64,000 nucleotides of DNA from DASSCW01 sp036556325 (GCA_036556325.1 DATBJR010000048.1:1-64000), one strand, 5' to 3'. Positions 32,509-42,256 are shown, numbered from the stretch's first letter. Made by a program: numbers and translations. Notes: generated by a model from the letters alone, not told the origin.

Positions 32509-33938
32509 TCGTTTTCGTGGCGCGCGGCGCCGAACCGGTAGCCCAGCAGCCGAGGCAGGGATGCGACCAGCCGCACTGCCGGCGAGCCGCGGCCACCGGC
32601 ATCCTGCGCCTCGTCGCGGCGGACCAGGGCCTCCCTGATGACCCGTGCGCCAAGGAACCGCACCGGCTCGGGCGGAAACCGGCGCGTGCTCCGGTTGACG
32701 ATCGGCAGCGTGGCGAGCTCCGACGACGGATCGTCGACCAGGGCAGCCAGGATGCGGCCGGCGAGATGCGCGGGGCCCACGCCGTTGCCCGAGAAGCCGT
32801 GGGCGAAGTGTATGCGGCCGCCATGGCGCGAGCCGATGAGTGGCAGCCGGTCGGGGCTGATGTCGATGGCTCCACCCCACGCCGCGGCCAGCGGCACGTC
32901 GGCCAGGGCCGGGAAGAAGCGATGGAGGGCCGCCGTGGCCCGCGTCTCGGCTCGCGGATCGTGGTCGTAGCGGCCATCCACCCGCCCGCCGTACCCGGCC
33001 GCCCCTACGCCGGCGCCGAAAGCCACCCGGCCGTCGGGCGTGGTGCGGAAGTAGTGGACCGTGAACCGACCGTCGGCGATGGCCTCGCCGCCGGTCCAGC
33101 CCAGCTCCCCCAGCCGGTCGGGGACCGGCTCGGTCATGACGATGTGGCTGCCCCACGTCAGCAGGCGCGTGCGGAAGCCCGGCCATCCGGCCGCCCAGGC
33201 ATTCACCGCCAGCACCACCTGGTCCGCCGTCAGGGTCCCGCGCGACGTCCGGACCGTGAGCGGGCCGCGCCCGCGCACGGCGCTGACGCGCGTGCCCTCG
33301 ACGATCTGCGCGCCCGCCGCGGCAACAGCTCTCCGCAGTCCCAGCGCGAGGCGGGCCGGTTGGATCGTGGCGGCGTTCGGCATGAAGGCAGCGCCCCGCA
33401 TGATGGGCGACGCGCACCGCGCCTGCACCTCGGATGGCGGCAGCTCGAAGTAGGCGTCCGGCCGACCGAGCGCCGAGCAGGCCGCGACGGCGGCCTGCCA
33501 CTCTCCGTCCTGCGCGGGGGAGGCAGAGACACGCAGGTAGCCGCCGCGACGGAACCACGCGTCGACATCGTGCTCTGCACACCACGCTCCGATGTCCCCG
33601 ACCGAGTCGTCTGAGAGCTGCGCCAGCCGCACCGCCTCGTCCGGTCCGAATCGCTCGACGAGGTATGGCAGCTGGTCCCACCAGCCGTGGACGAAGCCGC
33701 CGTTGCGGCCACTGGCGCCCAGGCCGCACCGTCCCTGCTCGACGATCGCCACGCGGGTCGATGGTGCGCGCTGCAGCAGCGACCAGGCGGTCCACAGTCC
33801 GGTGTAGCCCCCACCCACGATGGCCACGTCGACCGTGCCGGGCAGATCAGGGGCTGGCGGCGCCTCGTCCGAGCCGGGGACGGTGGCAAGGGCCTCCTGG
33901 GCCCACCAGCCGACCACCTCGTCCTGTGCCTTGGCCAC
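32505..33938 (-). CDS. FAD-dependent amine oxidase (DAO family, PuuB-like)
   Basis: A 477-residue flavoenzyme. DVAIVGGGYTGLWTAWSLLQ is the FAD Rossmann motif, followed by IVEQGRCGLGASGRNGGFV, and near the end IDISPDRLPLIGSRHGGRIHFAHGFSGNGVGPAHLAGRI. The N-terminal layout resembles gamma-glutamylputrescine oxidase (PuuB) and related DAO enzymes. It would oxidise a secondary amine, feeding off the polyamine-type importer whose promoter lies inside its last codons. GTG at 33938 has AGGAG five bases upstream. It diverges from a PuuR-like regulator. Confidence 0.85.
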   Translation of the reverse strand: MAKAQDEVVGWWAQEALATVPGSDEAPPAPDLPGTVDVAIVGGGYTGLWTAWSLLQRAPSTRVAIVEQGRCGLGASGRNGGFVHGWWDQLPYLVERFGPDEAVRLAQLSDDSVGDIGAWCAEHDVDAWFRRGGYLRVSASPAQDGEWQAAVAACSALGRPDAYFELPPSEVQARCASPIMRGAAFMPNAATIQPARLALGLRRAVAAAGAQIVEGTRVSAVRGRGPLTVRTSRGTLTADQVVLAVNAWAAGWPGFRTRLLTWGSHIVMTEPVPDRLGELGWTGGEAIADGRFTVHYFRTTPDGRVAFGAGVGAAGYGGRVDGRYDHDPRAETRATAALHRFFPALADVPLAAAWGGAIDISPDRLPLIGSRHGGRIHFAHGFSGNGVGPAHLAGRILAALVDDPSSELATLPIVNRSTRRFPPEPVRFLGARVIREALVRRDEAQDAGGRGSPAVRLVASLPRLLGYRFGAARHEND

Positions 33939-33946
33939 GTATGCTC

Positions 33947-33963
33947 CTGAAGTGACGCTTCAG
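33947..33963. promoter_or_regulatory. Candidate operator between oxidase and PuuR-like genes
   Basis: CTGAAG-N5-CTTCAG is a perfect inverted repeat. It lies just downstream of the -10 box of the oxidase promoter, at about +5 to +21, where a bound repressor would block transcription. The divergent XRE-cupin regulator is the obvious candidate. Confidence 0.5.
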
Positions 33964-33974
33964 TCGAGGACACG

Positions 33975-34004
33975 ATCCTACGCACCCGTGGACCGCGTGG
34001 TCAA
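33975..34004 (-). promoter_or_regulatory. Promoter of the PuuB-like oxidase gene
   Basis: TTGACC (34004-33999), an 18-base spacer and TAGGAT (33980-33975) on the minus strand. It shares its -35 DNA with the divergent regulator promoter. Confidence 0.6.
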
Positions 34005-34026
34005 CGTCCTGCGCCGTGCCTAGAAT
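33998..34026 (+). promoter_or_regulatory. Promoter of the XRE-cupin regulator gene
   Basis: TGGTCA (33998-34003), 17-base spacer, TAGAAT (34021-34026), then seven bases to the ATG at 34034, predicting a leaderless message. Overlaps the divergent promoter's -35. Confidence 0.5.
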
Positions 34027-34033
34027 CGGCACC

Positions 34034-34591
34034 ATGGCCGTCGACGACATCCTCATCGGCCGCAGCCTGCGCGCCGCTCGGCGCCGCCAGGCGATGACCC
34101 TGCGCGCCGTGGCCGATCGCGCCGGGGTGACGGAGAGCTTCCTGTCACAGGTCGAACGCGACATCGCCACCCCGTCGATTGCCACGCTGCGCCGGATCGC
34201 GACCGCCCTCGGGACGAGCATCGGCACCCTGCTGGACAGTGCGGGTCCCCACGGCCAGCTGGTGCGGCGCGTCGACCGGAAGATCGTCACCTACCCCGGG
34301 CTCGGCGCGCGTGACGCGTTCCTCACCGACGGGCCGAACGCACGACTGCAGGTCATCGAATCGCTGATCGAGCCGGGCGGCGGTACGGGTCCGGAGGCGT
34401 ATGCCCACGAGTCCGACGAGGAATGCCTGGTCGTGCTCGATGGGACTCTCGACCTGTGGGTCGGTGACGAGGAGTATCGGCTCGAGGAGGGGGATGCCAT
34501 CCGCTATCCGAGCCGCGTGGCGCATCGGAACCAGAACCCCGGCCCACGACCGGCGCGCGTGCTGTTCGTGTTGACGCCGCCATCGTTCTGA
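34034..34591 (+). CDS. XRE-family regulator with C-terminal cupin (PuuR-like)
   Basis: A 185-residue protein. The N-terminal helix-turn-helix is GRSLRAARRRQAMTLRAVAD with GVTESFLSQVERDIATPSI. The C-terminal cupin has HESDEECLVVLDGTLDLWVG and GDAIRYPSRVAHRNQNPG. This domain pair is that of PuuR, the repressor of putrescine utilisation in enterobacteria, which releases DNA on binding the substrate. Here it diverges from a PuuB-like oxidase, and the shared region contains a candidate operator. Control of the oxidase, and perhaps the ABC operon, is inferred. Confidence 0.9.
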   Translation: MAVDDILIGRSLRAARRRQAMTLRAVADRAGVTESFLSQVERDIATPSIATLRRIATALGTSIGTLLDSAGPHGQLVRRVDRKIVTYPGLGARDAFLTDGPNARLQVIESLIEPGGGTGPEAYAHESDEECLVVLDGTLDLWVGDEEYRLEEGDAIRYPSRVAHRNQNPGPRPARVLFVLTPPSF

Positions 34592-34704
34592 CAAAGTCGT
34601 TCGGGGCCGCCATGGTCATGCTCGGCTTCCGCCTGCCGCCATTCACTGCCAGGCCGTGGGGCCAGCACGAATGCGCGGAGCGCGGCCTGCCGCAATGGCG
34701 GTGC

Positions 34705-34710
34705 TAGCAT
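34705..34710 (+). promoter_or_regulatory. Putative -10 box of the thiolase gene
   Basis: TAGCAT seven bases before the ATG at 34718. The rest of the 126-base gap upstream (34592-34704) shows nothing else I can name. Confidence 0.45.
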
Positions 34711-34717
34711 CGGCCCG

Positions 34718-35944
<1,227 letters not shown>

Positions 35945-35945
35945 C

Positions 35946-36761
35946 TCAGGCGATCAGCAGGATCGCTCCCGCCACCACGAACAGCGCGCCGGCCAGCTTC
36001 TGCGCGGCGCGCTGCCGCTCCCCCAGGCGAGCGATCCCCCAGGCGGCCACCACCACGACGCCCGCCTCCCGAGCCGGCGCCACCACGGCCAGCGGGGCGA
36101 TGCTGAGCGCCAGCAGCACCAGGCTGTAGGCCGCAATCGTCAGCATCCCGACCGCGGCGGCCCCAGGAACGCGCGGGCCTCGGCCGAACGGCGCCAGGAA
36201 CAGCGACATGGCGGCGAACGCCGCCCAGGCGTAGAGCCAGACCGGACCGGTGCGGACGCCCACGCGATCCAGCGCGGAGTAGGCGGCGATCGAGGCGCCG
36301 ATGGCCAGCGGCAGCAGCAAGCTGCCACGGCCGCCGGAGACGGGACGCGTGAGCCAGACGCCGATGAGGAGCGCCGCCACCCCGAGCCATTGCAGCGGCA
36401 GCAGCTGTTCTGCGAAGAGGCCGACGCCGACCACCACGGCCAGGAGCGGCGCCGTGCCCCGCGCGATGGGGTAGACGGACGAGATCTCGCCGCGCCGGTA
36501 GGCGCGCGATAGGAGGGTGAAGTAGACGAGCTCCACGGCACCCGAGCCAAGCGCCAGCAGCCACCCTTCGAGCGGCAGAGTCGGCCGGCCGCCCAGCCAC
36601 CAGGCCACGGCGATGAGCGGCGTTGCCAGCAGGGTGACGGTGGGGATCGCCTGGGCAGCGGTCCGCAGGGGATCGTCGGCGGCCTTCAGCCGCAGGTTCC
36701 AGGCGGCGTGCAGGCCGGCGCTGGCCAGTGCCAGCAGGGCGCCGAGCGCTACCGGGTCCAC
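35946..36761 (-). CDS. EamA/DMT-family transporter
   Basis: A 271-residue, roughly ten-helix membrane protein. It begins LGALLALASAGLHAAWNLRLK and has YRRGEISSVYPIARGTAPLLAVVV, the conserved segment of EamA exporters, and the late REAGVVVVAAWGIARLGERQR. It exports an unknown small molecule. Start at GTG 36761, 18 bases after the F420 enzyme stop on the same strand. It converges with the thiolase. Confidence 0.85.
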   Translation of the reverse strand: MDPVALGALLALASAGLHAAWNLRLKAADDPLRTAAQAIPTVTLLATPLIAVAWWLGGRPTLPLEGWLLALGSGAVELVYFTLLSRAYRRGEISSVYPIARGTAPLLAVVVGVGLFAEQLLPLQWLGVAALLIGVWLTRPVSGGRGSLLLPLAIGASIAAYSALDRVGVRTGPVWLYAWAAFAAMSLFLAPFGRGPRVPGAAAVGMLTIAAYSLVLLALSIAPLAVVAPAREAGVVVVAAWGIARLGERQRAAQKLAGALFVVAGAILLIA

Positions 36762-36779
36762 GCCGGTGGGCGCATCGGG

Positions 36780-37769
36780 TCAGGAAAGCTTCAGGCGGGG
36801 GAGGACGTGGCGACCGAACGCCTCGATGAACTCGGCCTGGTTGCGGCCGACGTTGTGGAGGTAGATCTCGTCAAAGCCCATGTCCACGTAGCCCTGCAGC
36901 GCCGCGGCGTGCTCGTCCAGATCGGCGCTGATGAGCATCCGATCCTTGAAGTTCTCCAGCCGGACGAGCTTTGCCATGTTGGCAAAGTCCTCCGGGTTCT
37001 TGATGTCCTGCTTCGGGAACGGCATGCCGCCGTTCGGCCACTCGCGCACGGCCTGCTCCTCGGCCGCCGGCTGGCTGTCGGCCCAGCTGATGTGCACCTG
37101 CAGCTGGGTGCGCATGGCCGATGCGTCCTTGCCTGCCTCGCGGGCTCCCTCGCGGAACTTGTCCCACAGCATGGCGATCTTCTCGTCCGCGGCGCCCACG
37201 GTGATGATCCCGTCGGCGTATTTGCCCGTGCGCTTGGCATTCACCGGGCCGGCGGTGGCGACGTAAATCGGCACCGGCTGGTCGGGGATTGTGTACAGCC
37301 GCGCCGATTCCAGGGTGAAGTATTCGCCGTCGTGCTTCACCACCTTGCCGCTGAACAGCTTGCCGATGATCTCGATGGCCTCGAACATCATCGCGCTGCG
37401 AATGCCGACCTCCGGCCACTCGCCGCCGATGACGTGCTCGTTCAGCGCCTCACCGGCGCCGAGCCCGAGCCAGAAGCGGCCGGGGTACATGGCGCCGAGG
37501 GTGGCGGCCGCATGGGCGATCACCGCCGGGTGGTAGCGGAAGCCGGGGCAGGTCACGGCGGTGCCGAACGGCAGGCTCGTCCGCTGGCCAAGTGCGCCCA
37601 TGAAGCTCCAGGCGAACGCCGCCTGGCCCTGCTGCGGCGTCCAGGGATGGAAATGCTCGCTGACCTGGAAGCCGGCCGCGAAGCCCGCGGCCTCCGCCTG
37701 GGGCGCCCACTCGAGCAGGTCGCTGGGGTGGAACTGCTCGAGCATGCAGGCGTAACCGATCTTCGTCAT
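36780..37769 (-). CDS. F420-dependent LLM-class oxidoreductase (Fgd-like, TIGR03557 type)
   Basis: A 329-residue luciferase-like TIM barrel. Motifs resembling F420-dependent glucose-6-phosphate dehydrogenase relatives include FQVSEHFHPWTPQQGQA, GTAVTCPGFRYHPAVIAHAAATL, GRFWLGLGAGEALNEHVIG and VPIYVATAGPVNAKRTGKYADG. It transfers hydride between F420 and an organic substrate. The substrate is not certain because TIGR03557 proteins are diverse. Requiring F420 supports a Chloroflexota or Actinomycetota host. TACGCT lies six bases before the ATG, so the message is probably leaderless. Confidence 0.88.
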   Translation of the reverse strand: MTKIGYACMLEQFHPSDLLEWAPQAEAAGFAAGFQVSEHFHPWTPQQGQAAFAWSFMGALGQRTSLPFGTAVTCPGFRYHPAVIAHAAATLGAMYPGRFWLGLGAGEALNEHVIGGEWPEVGIRSAMMFEAIEIIGKLFSGKVVKHDGEYFTLESARLYTIPDQPVPIYVATAGPVNAKRTGKYADGIITVGAADEKIAMLWDKFREGAREAGKDASAMRTQLQVHISWADSQPAAEEQAVREWPNGGMPFPKQDIKNPEDFANMAKLVRLENFKDRMLISADLDEHAAALQGYVDMGFDEIYLHNVGRNQAEFIEAFGRHVLPRLKLS

Positions 37770-37775
37770 GCGCGA

Positions 37776-37781
37776 AGCGTA
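37776..37781 (-). promoter_or_regulatory. Putative -10 box of the Fgd-like gene
   Basis: TACGCT on the minus strand, six bases before the ATG at 37769. It would drive the F420 enzyme and the EamA gene behind it. Confidence 0.4.
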
Positions 37782-37791
37782 CTGCCGCCGG

Positions 37792-37797
37792 CAGAAT
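37792..37797 (+). promoter_or_regulatory. Putative -10 box of the acetyltransferase gene
   Basis: CAGAAT seven bases before the ATG at 37805, close to the TAGAAT-N7-ATG pattern of other genes here. It includes part of the ATG at 37796, arguing against that codon as the start. Confidence 0.4.
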
Positions 37798-37804
37798 GGT
37801 CGCC

Positions 37805-38653
37805 ATGCAGGTGAGCCGATACGCCGCGCCCGACGCGTTCGCCGCGGCCGTGGAGCCGTTCCTGGCGGCGCGGGAGGCCGAGCACAACCTGATGCTCGGC
37901 ATTCTCTCCAACCTGGTCCATGACCTGGCGTCGTACGACGGCGTGCCACTGCTCGCCTCGGTCTCGGGCCCTGCCGGCGGAGTGGTCGGCGCCGCCATCC
38001 GGACCCCACCGCACAACCTGGTCATCTCCGAGTTCGATGACCCCGACGCCGTTGTCAGGCTGGCCGCCGAGCTCGCCCTGGAGCCGCTGCCAGGTGCTGT
38101 CGGCCCGCCCGCCGCGGTTCGCGACTTTTCCGACGCCCGGAGCGCGGGACGTGGCGGCCCGTGGCGGGTCGTGCGCGAAGAGCGCATCTATCGGCTCACG
38201 GAGGTTCGCACCCCCCGCCCGGCTGAGGGCGCGGCGCGATTGGCCGAAGCGTCAGATCGCGCGACGGTGGGCAGCTGGCTGGTCGATTTCGAACGGGAGG
38301 CACTGGACGAGCACGTCGAGGCCGGCTTATTGGCCCGGGCGCTCGACGCCTGGCAGCGCGGGGCGCGCCGCTTCTGGCTGTGGGAAGTCGATGGCCGCCC
38401 GGTGTCAATGGTCGGCGCCGGGGGGCGGACGCCGAACGGCGTGCGCATCGGCCCGGTCTACACGCCCCCCGCTCAGCGCGGCCGGGGGTTCGCCAGCCGG
38501 CTGACGGCCTTCGTCAGCCAGGCGATGCTCGACGAGGGGCGAACCTATTGCTTCCTATACACCGACCTGGGCAATCCCACCGCCAACCGGATCTACCAGG
38601 GCATCGGCTACGAGCCGGTGACCGACGCGCTGATGGTGAGCTTCGAGTCGTGA
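37805..38653 (+). CDS. GNAT family acetyltransferase
   Basis: A 282-residue protein. The N-terminal part (AAREAEHNLMLGILSNLV) is of the FR47-like/long GNAT type. The C-terminal GNAT core has TPNGVRIGPVYTPPAQRGRGFASRLTAFVSQAMLDEG, the acetyl-CoA pyrophosphate loop, then FLYTDLGNPTANRIYQGIGYEPV. It probably acetylates a small amine or amino acid. I prefer the ATG at 37805 over 37796 because of the -10-like hexamer. Divergent from the F420 enzyme. Confidence 0.82.
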   Translation: MQVSRYAAPDAFAAAVEPFLAAREAEHNLMLGILSNLVHDLASYDGVPLLASVSGPAGGVVGAAIRTPPHNLVISEFDDPDAVVRLAAELALEPLPGAVGPPAAVRDFSDARSAGRGGPWRVVREERIYRLTEVRTPRPAEGAARLAEASDRATVGSWLVDFEREALDEHVEAGLLARALDAWQRGARRFWLWEVDGRPVSMVGAGGRTPNGVRIGPVYTPPAQRGRGFASRLTAFVSQAMLDEGRTYCFLYTDLGNPTANRIYQGIGYEPVTDALMVSFES

Positions 38654-38706
38654 ACGTGGCCGCCCGCCCTGGCGGACGGACGGCCCCAACCGCTGGGGAA
38701 GCGGGC

Positions 38707-39429
38707 TCAGTTGAACCTGAAGGTGCCGCCCTGCGGGCCGCGTCGCTCACGCAGCCGATGCATTGGCGGCTCGCCACCGGCATCCAGCCAGGCCGCGATG
38801 CGGTCATGGACGCCATCGGCCCGTGCCTGGTCGAGGCCTTTGTCGACCGCGGCCTTCAGGTCCGCGTCCACGGCGGCCAGGACATCGGCCTTGACCTTGC
38901 CGTAATCGACGTCCTGGTCCGCCGAGATGTCCTGCAGGCTGTCACCGTTGGACATCCTGGCGATCAGGTCGCTGCTGTCCAGGTCGAGGGCATCCGCCGC
39001 GGCGTCCAGGACATCGGCGTGGACGAAGCCACGGCCGAACCCGTGGACGTAGGCCCGACCCAGGCCACCCAGGAACCCGCAGCCGGGGTCGGTGATGGCG
39101 TCGATGCGATCCTTCAGCTGTGCCCCGCGGTCGGCGTCGAGGTCGCCGCCCTTGACCGCGGCGTCGATTGCCGCCTTGGCAGCGGCCTTGGCCGCCGGCA
39201 GAAGATCGCCGCGATCGACGCCGAGCTCGCGGGCGAAGGCATCGAGATAGACGTCGCAGTATTCACTGGCCGCGCCGGCCAGTGGCCGGCCCGGCTCGAC
39301 GCTGATCCGGGGCGACGCTGCCGCTGACGGCGTGCGCGGCGCGGCCAGTACGCCACCGATCAGGGTCCCGCCAACGACGCTGGCGAGCACCAGGATGCCG
39401 GCGCCACCGGCCAGCTTCGCAATCCGCAT
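38707..39429 (-). CDS. Secreted or membrane-anchored hypothetical protein
   Basis: A 240-residue protein with an N-terminal hydrophobic segment (ILVLASVVGGTLIGGVLAAP) that is a signal peptide or anchor. The rest is helical and charged: CDVYLDAFARELGVDRGDLL, then KDRIDAITDPGCGFLGGLG and repeated D/A-rich helices. Regular DRGDLLPAAKAA- and DSSDLIARMSNGDSLQDI-type elements recall small repeated helical modules. I do not recognise a family. GGAG lies ten bases before the ATG at 39429; the upstream in-frame ATG at 39462 is less likely. It is divergent from the two-component system. Confidence 0.65.
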   Translation of the reverse strand: MRIAKLAGGAGILVLASVVGGTLIGGVLAAPRTPSAAASPRISVEPGRPLAGAASEYCDVYLDAFARELGVDRGDLLPAAKAAAKAAIDAAVKGGDLDADRGAQLKDRIDAITDPGCGFLGGLGRAYVHGFGRGFVHADVLDAAADALDLDSSDLIARMSNGDSLQDISADQDVDYGKVKADVLAAVDADLKAAVDKGLDQARADGVHDRIAAWLDAGGEPPMHRLRERRGPQGGTFRFN

Positions 39430-39477
39430 GAATCCGGTACTCCACGTTGCGTGAGTCCCCATCCTGGGGCGGGAGCC

Positions 39478-39515
39478 GTGAAGAACGGGTCAAGATCGGC
39501 TGCTCGGCTCTTCAC
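39478..39515. promoter_or_regulatory. Long-spaced inverted repeat between divergent genes
   Basis: GTGAAGA (39478-39484) and TCTTCAC (39509-39515) with 24 bases between, in the 121-base region separating the secreted protein and the response regulator. A possible binding site for the regulator. Seven-base arms can occur by chance. Confidence 0.35.
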
Positions 39516-39536
39516 AACCTCTGAATCGCGCGCGAC

Positions 39537-39542
39537 TACGAT
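39537..39542 (+). promoter_or_regulatory. Putative -10 box of the two-component operon
   Basis: TACGAT eight bases before the ATG at 39551, a leaderless arrangement. Confidence 0.4.
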
Positions 39543-39550
39543 GCGGCGCC

Positions 39551-40255
39551 ATGAAGGCCCGGATCCTGATCGTGGAGGACGAGCCGCGGCTGCGTGAGCT
39601 GCTGCGCCTCTACCTCGAGCGCGACGGCCACGCCGTGGCGGAAGCGGCTGAAGGTGCGACCGCCCTCGCCACCTTCGAACGGGACGGTGCGGACCTGGTG
39701 GTGCTTGACCTGATGTTGCCCGGCCTGCAGGGCGAGGCAGTGCTGGACGCGATCCGTCAGGCCGGTGACGTGCCCGTCCTGATCACCAGCGCCAAGGCGT
39801 CGGATGCCGAGCGGATTGCAGGCCTGCGACTGGGAGCCGATGACTACCTGGCCAAGCCCTTCAATCCGCACGAGCTGACGGCGCGGGTGGCGGCCATCCT
39901 GCGCCGCGCGCGCCCGGCGGCCGAGGTTGACGCGGTGCTCTCCTTCGCGGACCGCCGCCTGGTGGTGGACCCGGGCTCGCGACGGTTCACGCTGGCCGAT
40001 GGAGCCGCAGGCCGGCTGACGCCTGGCGAAACCGGGCTGCTCCTGGCGCTGGCTCGCCGGCCGGGCGCGGTGCTGTCCCGCGACCAGCTGTTGGATGCCG
40101 TGGCGCGCCGGCCGGACGAGGTCTACCAGCGGGTCGTGGACGTGCACGTGGCGAACCTGCGTCGCAAGCTGCATGACGACGCCGGCAGCCCGTGGCTGAT
40201 CGAGACGGTGCCGGCCGCCGGCTACCGGCTGGTCGCCGCGCTGGACGACGCATGA
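39551..40255 (+). CDS. OmpR/PhoB-family response regulator
   Basis: A 234-residue two-domain regulator. The receiver has the acidic pair VEDE, phospho-acceptor D53 (LVVLDLMLPG) and LAKPFNPHEL with its lysine. The C-terminal winged helix includes LTPGETGLLLALARRPG, SRDQLLDAVARRPDEVYQRVVDVHVANLRRKL and a terminal GYRLVAAL. It binds DNA when phosphorylated by the following kinase. Its last codons overlap the kinase start by 4 bases (ATGA). Targets unknown; the divergent secreted protein is a candidate. Confidence 0.95.
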   Translation: MKARILIVEDEPRLRELLRLYLERDGHAVAEAAEGATALATFERDGADLVVLDLMLPGLQGEAVLDAIRQAGDVPVLITSAKASDAERIAGLRLGADDYLAKPFNPHELTARVAAILRRARPAAEVDAVLSFADRRLVVDPGSRRFTLADGAAGRLTPGETGLLLALARRPGAVLSRDQLLDAVARRPDEVYQRVVDVHVANLRRKLHDDAGSPWLIETVPAAGYRLVAALDDA

Positions 40256-41562
40256 AGGGCCAGCCGCTGTCCGTCCGGCTGGCGCTCCTGCTGGCGGTGG
40301 CGGTCGTTGCCGTGCTGCTCCTGGGTGGGGTGGTGGTCAACCAGCTCGTCTCGCGCAGTCTGGAAGACGAGCTGAGCGCCGCGCAGCGTGACCGGGTGGA
40401 GCTGCTCGCCCAGCAGCTCGCGTCCTTCAACCTGCCGTCAGCCTTGCGCCGTCCGGGGGCTCAGCTGGTCCTGGACCGGATCGCCCGCTCCGTCGGAGGG
40501 CGGCTGCAGGTCGTCGACAGCTCGGGCGCCGCGCTGCTGACGGCGGGGGCCGCGCCCGACGACGGCGCAGCCGCGAGCCTGGAGGAGCCGATTGCGGGCA
40601 CGCCCTACACATTGCTGCTGGACGTGCCCTCCGCGACCCGTCCCTTCCTGCGCGTCTTCAACATCACGCTGCTGGTGGCGGGCGTGCTGGCCGTCATCGC
40701 GCTGGTGGTGGTTGCCGCGCTGCTCTCCGACCGCCTCACCCGGCCGTTGCGCGGCGTCGCGGCCGCCGCCCGCCGCCTCGGTGCCGGCGACCTTTCCGCG
40801 CGGGCCGAGGGCGGATCGGATCGCGAGTCGTCTGAGCTGGCCGATGCCTTCAACAACATGGCCGCGCGCCTGGAGCAATCGGAGACGCTGCGGCGGCGTG
40901 CCGCGAGCGACGCGGCACATGACCTGGCCACGCCGGCCACCGTGCTGGAATCGCAGCTGCAGGCCATGCTCGACGGCGTCGTTCCGGCTGATGCCGAGCA
41001 GCTGGGCCACGCGCGTGCCGCAGCCGGGGCGTTGAGCTCGGTTGTCGCCCAGCTGCGCGACCTGGTGGACGTGGAGGCTGCGCCCATTCTGCGCAAGCCA
41101 GCTCCGGTCGCGGTCATCGAGCTGGTCGGGGATGCCCAGCTTGCCCTGGAGCCGCTCTTCCGCGACCGAAGGATCAGCCTGACCGTGGAGGTCGCCGCCA
41201 CGCTCATGGTGACGGTCGATCGCGCGCAGGTCAGTCGAGCCTTGCGCAACGTGCTGACCAATGCCGCCCAGCACGCACCGGAGGGGTCGGAGGTCAGCGT
41301 GGTCGCCGAGGCGGCAGCGGAGGCCGTCGTCATCCGCGTGACCGACGCCGGGCCGGGCATTGCACACGAAGACGCCCCGCACGTCTTCGAGCGATTCTAT
41401 CGCGCGGATCGCGCGCGCTCCGGGGGCGCGGCCAGCGCCGGCAGCGGCATCGGCCTGACCATCGCACGCGAGCTCGTCCGCGCCAATCACGGCGACGTGC
41501 GCCTGGAGGCGAGCGCCCCCGGCCGCACGGTCTTCGCCATCCAGCTGCCGCCGACTGGGTAG
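40252..41562 (+). CDS. Membrane sensor histidine kinase
   Basis: A 436-residue kinase. An N-terminal transmembrane helix (LALLLAVAVVAVLLLGGVVV), an extracytoplasmic loop and a second helix around residues 134-160 lead to HAMP (LTRPLRGVAAAARRLGAGDLSARAEGG), a DHp helix with H223 (AAHDLATPATVLESQLQ) and a HATPase domain (VLTNAAQHAPEGS, ITDAGPGIAHEDAPHVFERFYR, GIGLTIARELV). The H-box reads HDLATP rather than HELRTP, an unusual variant but with the histidine kept. It is the cognate kinase of the preceding regulator. Signal unknown. Confidence 0.93.
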   Translation: MKGQPLSVRLALLLAVAVVAVLLLGGVVVNQLVSRSLEDELSAAQRDRVELLAQQLASFNLPSALRRPGAQLVLDRIARSVGGRLQVVDSSGAALLTAGAAPDDGAAASLEEPIAGTPYTLLLDVPSATRPFLRVFNITLLVAGVLAVIALVVVAALLSDRLTRPLRGVAAAARRLGAGDLSARAEGGSDRESSELADAFNNMAARLEQSETLRRRAASDAAHDLATPATVLESQLQAMLDGVVPADAEQLGHARAAAGALSSVVAQLRDLVDVEAAPILRKPAPVAVIELVGDAQLALEPLFRDRRISLTVEVAATLMVTVDRAQVSRALRNVLTNAAQHAPEGSEVSVVAEAAAEAVVIRVTDAGPGIAHEDAPHVFERFYRADRARSGGAASAGSGIGLTIARELVRANHGDVRLEASAPGRTVFAIQLPPTG

Positions 41563-41653
41563 GTCTGTGGCGGGGGAACGAGGAACGCATGGGAAGTCAC
41601 CGGCCGAGCCGCTGACTACCCCCGGCCCATCCTCGGCGGCGCCGCACGGGCGC

Positions 41654-42250
41654 TCAGCTCGCGGGCGGATCCCAGGCGCGTCGCCGATCGAGCGCCAGCC
41701 AGTCATCGCGCAGGATGGACATCAGGTGCACGTCGTGGTGCTCGCCGTGATGGAAGCGCGCATGGCGCAGGACCGCATCGATCTGGAAGCCGGCCTTCTG
41801 GTACGAGCGCTGCGCGCGTAGATTGAAGTCGAAGACGTGCAGGTAGATCCGCTCCAGGCGCAGCTCGCCGAAGCCGAAGTCCACCAGGCAGTTGAGGGCA
41901 TCGGTGCCGAGACCCTGGCCCTGGAGTGACTTGTCACTGATGACGATGGCCAGCTCGGCGCTGCCGTTCTCGCGGTCGAGATTCCGCAGGTTGACCGAGC
42001 CCACGCGCCGATCGTCGCCGAGCAGACAGATCGTGAATGCCCATATCGTGTTGCCCAGCTGCGACAGCATCTGCTGGGCAAATTGCTCCGCGCCCTCGGG
42101 GCTGATGGGCTGCTTCAGCCCGAGGAAGTGGCCGGTCTCGGCATCGCTGACGGCCGGCGCCTCCTCCACGAAATCGGCCTTGGTCGCCGCGCGCAGCCAC
42201 ACCCGCTCTCCCCGGAGCATGGGCAGGTAGGGCTTGTCGTCGGGTGGCAC
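41654..42250 (-). CDS. RimJ/RimL-type GNAT acetyltransferase
   Basis: A 198-residue acetyltransferase beginning LRGERVWLRAATKADF. It has RVGSVNLRNLDRENGSAELAIVISDKSLQGQGLGTDALNCLVDFGF, the acetyl-CoA loop Q/LGQGLGT, and LRLERIYLHVFDFNLRAQRSYQKAGF. The family acetylates ribosomal-protein N termini, small molecules or antibiotics. The start is GTG at 42250, supported by TATCAT six bases upstream. A smaller in-frame ATG lies ten codons in. It diverges from the PilT-like ATPase gene. Confidence 0.88.
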   Translation of the reverse strand: MPPDDKPYLPMLRGERVWLRAATKADFVEEAPAVSDAETGHFLGLKQPISPEGAEQFAQQMLSQLGNTIWAFTICLLGDDRRVGSVNLRNLDRENGSAELAIVISDKSLQGQGLGTDALNCLVDFGFGELRLERIYLHVFDFNLRAQRSYQKAGFQIDAVLRHARFHHGEHHDVHLMSILRDDWLALDRRRAWDPPAS

Positions 42251-42256
42251 CCACCG

